From contig JACMNZ010000069.1 of NCBI GenBank assembly GCA_014378285.1, positions 1 through 10,295 on the forward strand: a stretch of DNA of 10,295 nt, in the 5' to 3' direction. Position 1 is the stretch's first letter; every line of letters starts with the position of its first letter. Both the position numbers and the translations under genes were made by a program. The notes under the pieces are model-generated. The model saw nothing but the letters and a program-made list of their open reading frames with translations. It did no database searches and was not told where the DNA came from. Shown in pieces: positions 1 to 8,700 of the stretch. Origin of the DNA: Pseudopedobacter sp. (GTDB taxonomy: Bacteria > Bacteroidota > Bacteroidia > Sphingobacteriales > Sphingobacteriaceae).

Positions 1-233
1 AACCAAAGTTTTCCACTGCCTATCTGTAAAGGCATCCATAAATAACGCGAATCCCATTGAGTATCAGGTTTCCAAACATCTGCCATAAAAATTATAGAAG
101 TGGATTTGCTGCCAACAACTTTAATCATCATGGTAGATTGCTGCTGTAAAACCATATTATCAGCAAAAATTGCTGGTAGTTTTACATCAGCAAATAAGCT
201 AAAAGAGCTCAACATTAAAATGACCGATAACAT
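1..233 (-). CDS. Chimeric exported protein, 5' part only: sialate O-acetylesterase-like N-terminus joined to a GH43-like C-terminal segment
   Basis: Partial gene running off the left edge; 77 codons are visible from the ATG at 231-233. Residues 1-15 are a hydrophobic export segment ending SLFA. Residues 16-33 (DVKLPAIFADNMVLQQQS) are the hallmark start of mature sialate O-acetylesterases (SGNH-like family), which normally continue with a VKIWG-type strand. Instead, from about residue 37, the frame reads like the end of GH43-like hydrolases (GSKSTSIIFMADVW, then DSRYLWMPLQIGSGK). The join lies near bases 120-137 and stays in frame. The lysine-rich n-region expected of a signal peptide (KFKKIKKINL) is encoded just upstream of the ATG in the same frame, open back to 299 but with no ATG; an ATT codon at 264-266 sits where a start would be expected. 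The true start may therefore be non-standard or lost. The family assignments rest on remembered motifs. Probably a decaying deletion fusion, but a functional gene cannot be excluded. Confidence 0.6.
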   Translation of the reverse strand, partial: MLSVILMLSSFSLFADVKLPAIFADNMVLQQQSTMMIKVVGSKSTSIIFMADVWKPDTQWDSRYLWMPLQIGSGKLW

Positions 234-415
234 TAAATTAATTTTCTTTATTTTTTTAAATTTAATAAGCGGTTTTGTATCTATAATTATTTTTTTTCTT
301 TAAAATATTTAAACATCAACGTAGCAATAAACATAAAAATTCCATTTCGAAATCCTGTCTTGCACTATTATGGAAAAAATCGATAAGATTGGCTAAAACA
401 AAAGATTGACCCAGT
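234..415. other. Intergenic gap between rhaM and the left-edge chimeric gene
   Basis: No gene is supported in these 182 bases. They include the lysine-rich in-frame leader of the left-edge gene (up to 299), a perfect palindrome ATTTCGAAAT at 344-353, and a weak inverted repeat TTCCAT/ATGGAA (340-345 and 370-375). Read leftward, that repeat is followed by a run of five T, so it could be a poor transcription terminator after rhaM. The stem is only 6 bp with a 24-base loop, so this is a weak suggestion. Other short reading frames here carry stops and no recognisable product. Confidence 0.4.
340..375 (-). terminator. Weak candidate terminator after rhaM
   Basis: Arms TTCCAT and ATGGAA (6 bp) enclose a 24-base loop; on the minus strand the second arm runs directly into TTTTT. 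Position, 41 bases past the rhaM stop, fits a terminator, but the stem is short, AT-rich and has an overlong loop. It could be chance in AT-rich DNA. Confidence 0.2.
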
Positions 416-736
416 TTAATCCATGTGAAAAACCATTTGGAGTTCTTTTGAAATAGGCGAATTATCTAGATTGGTTTCCATAAGATCCTTCATGATTGCC
501 CACCATTTTTGCACCATAGGGTGAGACGATAAATCTTGTGACGACTGCCCATTTTGTTGTTGTACAGCGAAAAGAATATTGGTTTCTTCATCCAGAAAAA
601 TACTATAATCTGAGATACCAGACTCCATAAGCAAATTTTTGAGTTCAGGCCATATTTCACTATGGCGCTTTTCGTATGCTTCCCTCATGCCGGGAAGAAG
701 TTTCATTTTGAAGGCTATTTTCATATTGCTAATCAT
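416..736 (-). CDS. rhaM: L-rhamnose mutarotase
   Basis: Interconverts the alpha and beta anomers of L-rhamnose in the cytoplasm, feeding the isomerase step of L-rhamnose catabolism. The 106-residue length matches the family (E. coli RhaM is 104). The match to E. coli RhaM is clear along the whole chain: the AFKMKLLPG strand, Y21 and H25 in YEKRHSEIWPEL (equivalent to Tyr18 and the proposed proton donor His22 of E. coli), YSIFLDEETNILFA at 44-57, the WW pair at 78-79 and DNSPISKELQ at 91-100. No signal peptide. The start at 736 gives MISNMKIAFKMK; an inner ATG at 722-724 (MKIAFKMK) is equally plausible, because family members usually begin one to four residues before this strand and neither ATG has a good ribosome site. 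It lies 169 bases after the second GH106 gene on the same strand and is probably its last co-transcribed partner or has its own weak promoter. Its presence is the best evidence that this locus handles L-rhamnose. Confidence 0.93.
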   Translation of the reverse strand: MISNMKIAFKMKLLPGMREAYEKRHSEIWPELKNLLMESGISDYSIFLDEETNILFAVQQQNGQSSQDLSSHPMVQKWWAIMKDLMETNLDNSPISKELQMVFHMD

Positions 737-795
737 TATTCCGCGTACTTAACCCATTTGGCGGAGCTTTAAAAATTAATTATTTAGGTAATTTC

Positions 796-880
796 CCAAA
801 ATATCGATGAGTTCTTAAAGCACTGTCTGTGCAGACAACCGCTTTAAACGATATCGTACTTTAGCTCTCGCCAAAATATC
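796..880. repeat. 10-base direct repeat CCAAAATATC flanking the hairpin
   Basis: Identical copies at 796-805 and 871-880, 75 bases apart start to start, bracket the hairpin and the ACGATATCGT palindrome. A 10-base identity in a gap this short is unlikely by chance, though AT-rich composition raises the odds. It could be a target-site-like duplication around a tiny inserted element, a pair of protein-binding sites, or coincidence. Confidence 0.4.
814..848 (-). ncRNA. Strong mRNA hairpin between GH106 gene and rhaM
   Basis: On the minus strand, TTTAAAGC pairs with GCTTTAAG (seven Watson-Crick pairs plus one G-U) and TGTCTG pairs with CAGACA. Two wobble pairs and a single bulged G join them, so about 16 pairs close on a very small CA or GCAC loop. 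No T-run follows directly, so it is not a textbook intrinsic terminator. Possible roles are partial termination, RNA processing or 3'-end protection, lowering rhaM expression relative to the upstream genes. Structure is seen in the sequence; role is inference. Confidence 0.5.
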
Positions 881-905
881 TTTAACTGGTTTTAATCTAT
901 TTTAC

Positions 906-3900
906 TTAATGATATTTTTTTGTAATTAGTTTAATTTCACCAATAAGCCCAGATGGTTGCAGTTTATCGTCTGGCTTATATGTATCTGTAACAGTCCATG
1001 TTTTACGCTCCTTAACTGGAATTTTACTATCGCCAATAAGTCGATTAACCCAAAGGTTGGTTACTTCGATTTCAATTTGGTTATTTCCTTTTACCAAGGC
1101 ATCGGTTATATCCAATTCAAGGGGTGCTGTCCATAACCCGCCAACGTCCTTTCCGTTTAATTTTACAGAGGCTATATCCTTTACTTGGTCTATAGTTATG
1201 AAAACTCGTTGTTGTGTTGGTATAGTTGGCATATTAAAACTATTGGTGTACAAGGCTGTTCCTGAATAATAGCGGATACTTTCATCCTTACTTTGAGACC
1301 AATCGTTAAGCTGATTAAATGTTACGGCATTGGCAGGCCCGCGATTGTTTGCATTAAATTTAACTTGATACGGCGTATTGATCGTTTGCAATAATACAGA
1401 CTTAGGAAAGTTCAATCCCTTTACAGGACTAGCTTTGCGCCTAAACACTACAAAATAACTTTGCGCCGGTGCAAATTGTAAGGAAACAGTTGTTCTATTA
1501 GCAGTAATCTTATATTGCGGTAAATCTCTATGGTTACCTGTTGTGGCGTCCCAAAGTTCGGGCTGCTTATCTGCTACCCTGAAAATAGGACTAATCGATA
1601 GTAATGAGTCACTCTGGTTAGTTATAAAATAAATATCCGCATCAGCTGTTTTTCTGTGCGTCCATAAAATCGGTATGTTTTTGGGAAACTCAACATCTGG
1701 ATGAACACCTATTTTATTCATTATAGATTGAATGTCCAAACCGCTCATCACCCAACCTTTTCCATAAGCTGCACTTTTTTGTCTATTTCCATCCACTCCT
1801 TTCCATAACGCATTGGCGATGTTTAGGACTTCTTTATCAGCCGTTGGGTAATTTTCCATACTCGGCGATCGACTTGGCTTTGGTCCTAAGATCGTAGCTC
1901 CTGCATTCACTAATTCCCTAATTTTTTTGAGTACCAGTGGCCTCATCGTTTTAAGGGCTGGTAAAACAAGTAAGCGGTAGCTTGTACCATCAGGCAAAAC
2001 AAGTTTACCATCTCTTACGCTTAACCTATTTAAAATTACCTCTGCGTTAATATAATCGTATGAGTATCCTTTTGGCAATTCAGGATCACGAACACCAGTC
2101 ATTTTAGGCGCATCTTCACCAATAAAATAAGCTACATCGTTAACAGGTTTTCCTTGCTGTAATAGAAACATATTGCGGCGTAGATAATCTATCCAGATTT
2201 TAGATTTCTCAAACCAAGTATTCTTCCTATTAAATTCGGTCCCGTACCATGCGTTCATTCCGGGTTTTCTATCTTCATAAGGTTGATGAATATAAACATG
2301 CAGCAAAACGTGATTTATGCCTTCAGTGAACGACCAATCACCACGTTTTTTCAACAATGCTGGATACAATGAGTAAGCCTTAGCATTACTTGTAAAACTC
2401 TCTGCATAAACACGGTTAACCCCGTAAATATGGGCCGCTGAAGATGCTGCTCTGCACTCTATATTTCCCAAAGAACCTTCTGTCCAAAATTCACCGGCAA
2501 TGTCATTACTTTGGCCGCCATACATTAAAAATTCTGATGGAAAACCCCAATGGCCATAATTTTCTAGCCATATTCGTAATCCATTTTTCTGACTCAAGTC
2601 ACGTAAGCCACCAACATAATCGTAGGCCACTTTATCCGCTACAAAACGGCGTAAGTCCCATAAAAACCTATTAGACTGTTCTGCGCTTCCAATTATTCGG
2701 CCTGATAGTACCGGCAACCATAATAATGGGTTATATCCATATCTTTTATTAAAATCTACTGCAAAACCTTCTGTGTAATTTTGCGAACCCATTTCATAGC
2801 TATCTGCTACCACATGTTTAAAAGCTGTTCTATCTGCAGCTGGCATTCTTTTCAATAATTTGCCTATGTATGAATCAAAATGGGAAGCTAAATGTGTTTT
2901 ACTCATTTTATCTACTTCAAAACCCGTAGCTTCAGGAGATGCAGGACTATTTTTAGTTCCTGTAGGTAAAACGCCAAAGCGCATAATTACCCAATTTCCA
3001 ACTGGAGCATCCCATTTCAAGACACCATCCGGCTGCATATTTTTGGTCACATCAATCACACTTTGTTCGTTAATAAGCATAGCTGAAGTTCCGGCTTTCT
3101 CCTGATCAGTCCATTGGTACTCACCCCATAATGGAACCGGTGATTGAAACATTTTACCCAGCTGTTTTTCTATATATTTTGCTAACCTTGGTGATTCGGA
3201 CAAAACTACTTCCGTAAATCCGGAGTTTGTATCATTACCATTTCTGTTTTTAATATTATTGATGATTAATCTAAATTTCGTAGATAGGACTTCGCCAATT
3301 GAAATGCTTACTGGCCCATAAACTATTGGGCCAACGGTTACTCCCGGATTACTTCGATCGTAATTAAATTCCTTTACGGTTTGATACTCGTTGTTTTTCC
3401 AAGCCTGAAAAACAACATGAGCCTTAAATGGTATCTTAGCAGGATGTAAAATGAGCGATCGAGCTTTAAATCCTTGTTTTACAGTCAAATCAATAGTTAT
3501 AAATTTTGCATTGAAGATTACAGGTTGCTCAAAATCATTATCTGCCAGCAAAGCGGCATTATCAACAAGGGGAACAGTTACTATTTGAGGCTTGAAGTCT
3601 GCTAGTTGGCTGTCATCATCCAAAGGTTTTTTAAAGGCAATTACTGCTACGTCTTGCAAACTATCTGCCGCACCCAATTTTCTATTAATTAATTGACCAC
3701 CTTCCACAGTAACCTCTGAATTGACGAAGTATCGCATGGCTTGCGTTGGTTTTACCCAAGGCCCGCCCGACTGGCTCCATCCCGGACTATTAAAAATCCC
3801 AATATCTACCCCCAAGCGTTTACCTTCACGGATAGCATGTTCAGTTAATTTCCACCAATCTTCACTTAATACTTTCACATCGCCATAAGGCTCACCCATT

Positions 3901-4214
3901 CCTATATTACCAATAAAAGCCTCCCCTATTCCAACCTTAGCCATAGCTTCCAAATCCTTGGTAATACCTTCTTTAGATACATTACCACTTATCCAGTACC
4001 AATATACCCAAGGCTTTATAGAGTCTGGCGGAACTTTAAAACCTTGTTCAAGATAATCTACCTTATTTTCAATACAAGTAGGCAAAAGATCTTTTTTTGA
4101 AATGAAGGCTAAGTAAGTAAATGCTATACCGATTAATAAGATAGTAAATTTTATCTTTACTGTTTTTGTAGCCATGGTTTTTTGGGTATTATTTAATAAT
4201 CTGTTCGTTCCCAT
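906..4214 (-). CDS. GH106-type alpha-L-rhamnosidase, long form, exported or membrane-anchored
   Basis: Likely hydrolyses terminal alpha-L-rhamnosyl linkages in plant glycans outside the cytoplasm. 1102 residues, a usual length for the family. A hydrophobic segment at about 23-37 follows KTVKIK and acts as signal peptide or anchor; the following Cys47 (LLPTC) is a poor lipobox. The GH106 start GFKVPPDSIKPWVYWYW is at 58-74. Conserved acidic motifs shared with the paralogue upstream: D471-S-Y-E474-M-G-S-Q-N, E551 (IWLENYG), E575 (AGEFW) and E605 (YAESFT). E474 and E605, about 130 residues apart, are the best candidates for the catalytic pair by comparison with the paralogue and my memory of BT_0986. 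The C-terminus (about 985-1062) is a GH2-like galactose-binding sandwich (VKLNGKDVGGLWTAP, then TNLWVNRLIGD). Relative to the paralogue there is an extra, strand-rich stretch of about 140 residues near 205-350 ending GFTEVVLSESPRL, possibly a carbohydrate-binding module. Start: 4214 gives the longest form; the ATG at 4173-4175 (MATKTVKIKF) gives a more normal signal peptide and may be the real one. Third gene of the operon, 42 bases after the isomerase. Confidence 0.85.
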   Translation of the reverse strand: MGTNRLLNNTQKTMATKTVKIKFTILLIGIAFTYLAFISKKDLLPTCIENKVDYLEQGFKVPPDSIKPWVYWYWISGNVSKEGITKDLEAMAKVGIGEAFIGNIGMGEPYGDVKVLSEDWWKLTEHAIREGKRLGVDIGIFNSPGWSQSGGPWVKPTQAMRYFVNSEVTVEGGQLINRKLGAADSLQDVAVIAFKKPLDDDSQLADFKPQIVTVPLVDNAALLADNDFEQPVIFNAKFITIDLTVKQGFKARSLILHPAKIPFKAHVVFQAWKNNEYQTVKEFNYDRSNPGVTVGPIVYGPVSISIGEVLSTKFRLIINNIKNRNGNDTNSGFTEVVLSESPRLAKYIEKQLGKMFQSPVPLWGEYQWTDQEKAGTSAMLINEQSVIDVTKNMQPDGVLKWDAPVGNWVIMRFGVLPTGTKNSPASPEATGFEVDKMSKTHLASHFDSYIGKLLKRMPAADRTAFKHVVADSYEMGSQNYTEGFAVDFNKRYGYNPLLWLPVLSGRIIGSAEQSNRFLWDLRRFVADKVAYDYVGGLRDLSQKNGLRIWLENYGHWGFPSEFLMYGGQSNDIAGEFWTEGSLGNIECRAASSAAHIYGVNRVYAESFTSNAKAYSLYPALLKKRGDWSFTEGINHVLLHVYIHQPYEDRKPGMNAWYGTEFNRKNTWFEKSKIWIDYLRRNMFLLQQGKPVNDVAYFIGEDAPKMTGVRDPELPKGYSYDYINAEVILNRLSVRDGKLVLPDGTSYRLLVLPALKTMRPLVLKKIRELVNAGATILGPKPSRSPSMENYPTADKEVLNIANALWKGVDGNRQKSAAYGKGWVMSGLDIQSIMNKIGVHPDVEFPKNIPILWTHRKTADADIYFITNQSDSLLSISPIFRVADKQPELWDATTGNHRDLPQYKITANRTTVSLQFAPAQSYFVVFRRKASPVKGLNFPKSVLLQTINTPYQVKFNANNRGPANAVTFNQLNDWSQSKDESIRYYSGTALYTNSFNMPTIPTQQRVFITIDQVKDIASVKLNGKDVGGLWTAPLELDITDALVKGNNQIEIEVTNLWVNRLIGDSKIPVKERKTWTVTDTYKPDDKLQPSGLIGEIKLITKKYH

Positions 4215-4256
4215 CTATATTTTTTCTAACGTATAATACCGTCCTATTTTAATAAA

Positions 4257-5687
4257 TCAACACACTTTTATTACATCCATATTTAAGAGCTTCCCAAGCT
4301 TAGCGATCTTAGATGTGATATGGCCGACACCTACTGCACAATGATGTGCTGGGCCATAACTATTCCAGCTGTTTACAAAATTTCTTGCTCCGATTGAAAA
4401 CTTATATCTAGAATTTGTGTTCCCAATTTCTAATATTGGTCCTGCTACGGATTCGGCCTCAGCAGCCAAAAGCATCAATTTGCCATCTGCCTTCTCAACT
4501 ACTGATAGCAGAGTTACAGGCCCATTTTTTACAGACATCTCTACCGATAAACCATTACCTACTTTTCCGTGAAAAACACCCAAGGGACGAACCTTTGTTT
4601 TTCCTTCTGCAATGGCAATATGCCCAGGACCATCATGCCCCATTAGTACTACATCTTCGTTAAAATCCATTGCATAATATTCTGTAAAAGAACCGCCAGC
4701 ATTAAAACTGTCCATTATTTTCATGGCTTGGGCATTTTTTATTTCATACTCACCAGCAACAGGGATATGCTTTGCAGTAAGTAAGGAATTACCAATAATG
4801 ATTGAACTGATGGTATCCTCATTATCAAAATTGCCGGTTCCTTTGTAATAATAGGCCATTGAGCCTAACTTATATTTCTCAACCAATTTATCTAAAGCTA
4901 CCGAAGTTTTAGCAGCTCTTTCTAGCTCTATTTGTGAGCAATCTGATTGTACATCAAAAGTTGTTTTAATTAAATCAACTCTTGTTTCAATATCGTTGTC
5001 AGAAACTGTTTTTCTTAAACTTGCCAGTTCATCTACTTCAATTAATTCTATATGGCCACCAAAGTGTGCGTATTGTTGAGTTAAATCGCTATAAATATCT
5101 AGCATACCGCTATAATAATGCCCCATGCAACCTAAACGGTTGTTTGCCATAATATTTACAACTTTTGCTGCTTCTACCCATTCTGTAACCTCATCCCAAC
5201 ATTCTTTATCGTTATGAAGCATTCCAGTTATTTGATGAAATTTAATACCGGTTCTGTTAAAAACATTGGCAATTTCTGGTACAGGACAAGCAGAACAAAA
5301 GGATAACCATTCGCCGGTCATCTTGGTTCTGTCTGTCATTTTATTAAATGATTTATAATCAATACTTGCCTCTGGCGCTAGGTTTAAAATGATGACAGGA
5401 ACTTTAGCCCGCTGTACAACAGGTAAAACCGTTGATGAAAGTGCATAGGTTGAAACATATAGAAATATGATATCTACATCTTCTTTACGGAATTGCTTAC
5501 CTGCTTCAAATGCTTTCTCTACATTATCTATTAATCCTAAATTAATTACACCATCATGTATATTAGCAATTTTATCCTCAACTATCTTTAAATATCCTTC
5601 TAAGCGTTCTTTTAACCCTTCAAATTGATCCCAATAAGCATCTAATCCGATACCAAATAATCCAATTTTTAATGAAGATGTTTGCAT
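4257..5687 (-). CDS. L-arabinose/L-fucose isomerase-family protein, substrate unknown
   Basis: Predicted metal-dependent aldose-ketose isomerase acting in the cytoplasm (no signal peptide). 476 residues, close to AraA (500 in E. coli). The first 100 residues form an alternating Rossmann-like domain (KIGLFGIGLDAYWDQFEGL; VDIIFLYVSTYA). Likely metal and catalytic residues line up with AraA Glu306, Glu333, His350 and His450: E313 (AGEYEIK), E336 (GGSFTEYYAMDF), H351 (LMGHDGPGHIAI) and H448 or H449 (GPAHHCAVGVGH). Homologues in Bacteroidota are usually annotated only as L-fucose/L-arabinose isomerase family. It is unrelated in fold to classical RhaA. It sits between two GH106 rhamnosidase genes, 26 bases after one and 42 before the other, and near rhaM, so L-rhamnose or another deoxy or pentose sugar released by those enzymes is a reasonable substrate guess; that is inference. 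L-arabinose, L-fucose and D-galactose remain alternatives. The start at 5687 fits the family: KIGLFG begins seven residues in. No ribosome site is evident. Confidence 0.82.
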   Translation of the reverse strand: MQTSSLKIGLFGIGLDAYWDQFEGLKERLEGYLKIVEDKIANIHDGVINLGLIDNVEKAFEAGKQFRKEDVDIIFLYVSTYALSSTVLPVVQRAKVPVIILNLAPEASIDYKSFNKMTDRTKMTGEWLSFCSACPVPEIANVFNRTGIKFHQITGMLHNDKECWDEVTEWVEAAKVVNIMANNRLGCMGHYYSGMLDIYSDLTQQYAHFGGHIELIEVDELASLRKTVSDNDIETRVDLIKTTFDVQSDCSQIELERAAKTSVALDKLVEKYKLGSMAYYYKGTGNFDNEDTISSIIIGNSLLTAKHIPVAGEYEIKNAQAMKIMDSFNAGGSFTEYYAMDFNEDVVLMGHDGPGHIAIAEGKTKVRPLGVFHGKVGNGLSVEMSVKNGPVTLLSVVEKADGKLMLLAAEAESVAGPILEIGNTNSRYKFSIGARNFVNSWNSYGPAHHCAVGVGHITSKIAKLGKLLNMDVIKVC

Positions 5688-5713
5688 TGTTTAAAGTGTA
5701 TGTAGTTAATTTT

Positions 5714-8700
5714 TTATTTAATAAAAATCTTCACTGGTCCTAATAATCCTGATTTTAAAAGTGGGTCTGTTGCTTTATAATGTTGGTAGGCAACAAAAGA
5801 AAAACGATTACTTGGACGCTTTTCTCCTTTCAACAACCAATCGGGCCATTTTCCATTTTTAGGTCCATCGTCTGGTAAAGCCTGATCCCCTATCAAACGA
5901 TTAGGCCAAAGATTAGCGACCGATATCTCTAATTTATTCTCTCCTTTATTTACAAAATCTGTTATATCTAAAGCATTATTTGTCCATACGGTGCCAACAT
6001 ATTTACCGTTTATTGTTACGGTTGCCATGTTTTCAACTTCACCTAAATCTATCAAAATACGATGATTACTTAAGCTATTTGGGATAGTTGGCAAAATGAA
6101 ATTTTTGGTGTAATTGGCAATTCCAGAATAGTTTTTTATCCCCTTATCGGTGTTTGTTGCCCAATCCTGCAGCTGATCAAAAATGATATTTTTAGGTCCT
6201 CCCCACTTTGGGTCAAAAGAAACATCCCAAGAACCAGTAAGCGTTATCAGCTCTTTTTCTAAAGGAAAATTATCATCATAAAGTTTGTTTTTTGATAGGT
6301 TATGCTTAGAAAAAACAACAAAAAAACTTTCGTAGGGATTAAAACTCATAGGAATAGTGGTTGTTCCATTCTTCTGTTTAAACTGAGGAAGAGCTCTTAT
6401 TTCTCCGCTTACAGCGTCCCAAAGTTGAGGTTTATCATTTATACTTCTAAAAGTACATGTATCGGTAATTTTTTTATCCGATCTATTAGCTACAAAATAA
6501 ATATCGAAATCTTTTGATGTTCTATGCGTAAATCTTAAATCTCCGCTATTAGAATTAAAATCAACTGGTAATTCCATCGACTTTAAAATGTTGGCGGTAG
6601 TCTCATATTTGGGATATAAAATGGTATCGGCCTTAAAATTTATATCTCCTCCCCAAATTATTTTCCCTTTTCCTACTGTTATTTTTGTCTCAATAATTGG
6701 CACAACATCTGTTTTCCAAATCTTTTTAACTAAGTTTTTTATTTCCTGATCAGATTGAGGATAGTTATTTAAACCAGGAGCTCGTTTTGGGGGAACGCCA
6801 ACTATCGTAGCACCTGAATTAATCATATCATATATTTTTTGCAATAGCTGAGGTGTGATGGTATATGAAAATGGCATCACTAATATTTTATAATTGGCGC
6901 CACTTAAAAAAACAATTTGCCCATTAACAACTTTTGCGTTATATAATTGAGAAGGCGCACAAGCATCAAAACTGTAACCTTTTCTATCTGGGAAATAGGC
7001 TTCTCCATCAAAAGAAGAAATTGGTGCTTTAAAAACATGAGGAGAACCTTCTGGACTTAAATAAAGTACATCAGCAACCGTTCTTCCCTGTTGTAATAAA
7101 AACTGGCTTCTAGAAACATAATCATGATAAGGGCCTACCATTGGCCACCAAGTTTGGTTTCTGTCCCAATGCACACCATATTGTCCCATTGTCATCCCTG
7201 GTTTTAAACTATCTGCCAAAGATTGATGCTGAAAAGTGTGATAATAAAATTTATTGATACCTGCACCAAAGGCCCAATCACCTTGATTTTTCATAGACCC
7301 CGGATATTGAGTAAAACCTTCTTTTTTGTCCCCGGTAAAAGATTCTGCAGGTACTAAACTTTGCCCTTTTATATGAGCAATTGAAGATGCCTCTACTGCG
7401 CCAAAGCTGGTATTGAAAAAACCTGGGCTCCAAAATTCTGCCATCACCACATCGCCTATATTTCCCAACTCCATATCCGCTGTAGGGTTCATGTCATAAG
7501 GTTCTATAGATAATCCCAATCCATATTTTTTAGCATAATTTTTAACATATCCTGCATGGTTTTCTAAAATCAACTCCATGGATGTTTGTCTTAAATCCCA
7601 TAAAAAACGCTCACTTATCTCTCTACTTTCTACAATGTTTCCTAAATAAACGGGATAAAACGGTTGTGGATCATAGCCTCTACGTTTCTCAAATTCTTCT
7701 CTAAAATTTATGGTCCAGTTTTGTGCTCCCATTTCCCAACTATCCATGTGTAACATCTTTAAACCACCTGCCAATTTTGGATTTGGTTTGCCTGTCTTTT
7801 CAATGAGTTTGCCCACATAATTATCTAAATGAGATTTAATGGCTGTTGTATCAAATTTATCGGATTCAAAGCCTAGACCCGGAACTGGAGCTGGCCTTGT
7901 AACAGCTCCATTATTTCTTCTCACAAAACGCATAATTGTCCAGTTTCCCGGTGGAGGATTCCAATTTAAATTACCATCTTTTTGTAGTAAATGACTTAAG
8001 TCCTTGATGCTTTCTTTAGGTATGGAGGCTGCTGAGCTCGTTATTGCAAAATTTTCTGTAGAGGGTAGAAATTGTTTAATCCCTTTTACAGAACTGTAAG
8101 GCGCTCTGTAATAAAGTGCTTTTTCATCAGTATCCTCAATTTTTTGATCGATGGACGGTGTAGGAAATGCAAGAACAGCAACATCTTCATAAAAACTACT
8201 CCACTCCTTTTCTAATTCGGGTGTAAATGTAGCTTTGCCAAAATAAGGTGTTTTTGGTTGGGGAATTGGGAGTTTAATTATTTCTTTTGTACCTCCAGAA
8301 ACTTTTGTGGTGCTAGCAACCAAGTGTTGCATAGATTTGGAAAGTTTTACCCAAGGTCCGCCACTACCTGTCCAGCCTGGCCCAACTCCCAAAGTCATTT
8401 CTATTCCTAATCTTTCGCATTCATGAACTGCAAACGCAAAAAGATTTTGCCATTCTTTACTCAAAAAATCCACTTTCCCTCTTGGGATACCTACGTTTAC
8501 TTCTAAAAAAATCACACTTCCAATACCAGCAGTTTTCATGGCTTCCAAATCTTTTGTTATACCAGATTTAGAAATATTACCATCCATAAAATACCAATAA
8601 ACTCCAGGTTTACTACTATTTGGAGGGTTTTTAAAACCAGAGCTTAGATTATCAAAAGAACGTTTAGCAGTACATCCGTAAAAGAAGCTAGCTAAGAAAA

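Larger units (their letters stand above)
737..905. other. Intergenic region between the longer GH106 gene and rhaM, with hairpin and direct repeats
   Basis: These 169 bases have no supported gene. They contain a strong imperfect hairpin (814-848), two copies of CCAAAATATC (796-805 and 871-880) that bracket the hairpin, and a perfect 10-base palindrome ACGATATCGT at 848-857. No TAnnTTTG box for a separate rhaM promoter was found on the minus strand. Confidence 0.5.

Noticed and set aside
100..303. Plus-strand frame of 67 codons at the left edge.
   Set aside because: It is antisense to the chimeric export gene, whose minus-strand frame has recognisable family motifs; this translation has none.
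300..415. Minus-strand reading ending MFIATLMFKYFKEKK, considered as the tail of a degraded membrane protein.
   Set aside because: Preceded by two adjacent stops and too short to assign; no supportable similarity.
739..780. Short minus-strand frame just upstream of rhaM containing FKAPPNG, resembling the GFKNPPNS start of GH106 proteins, as a possible gene remnant.
   Set aside because: Only five matching residues, bounded directly by stops and with no further similarity; chance is the simpler explanation.
1057..3105. Several plus-strand frames of 70-81 codons opposite the longer GH106 gene.
   Set aside because: Antisense shadows of a long conserved coding region, with no recognisable domains and no credible start signals.
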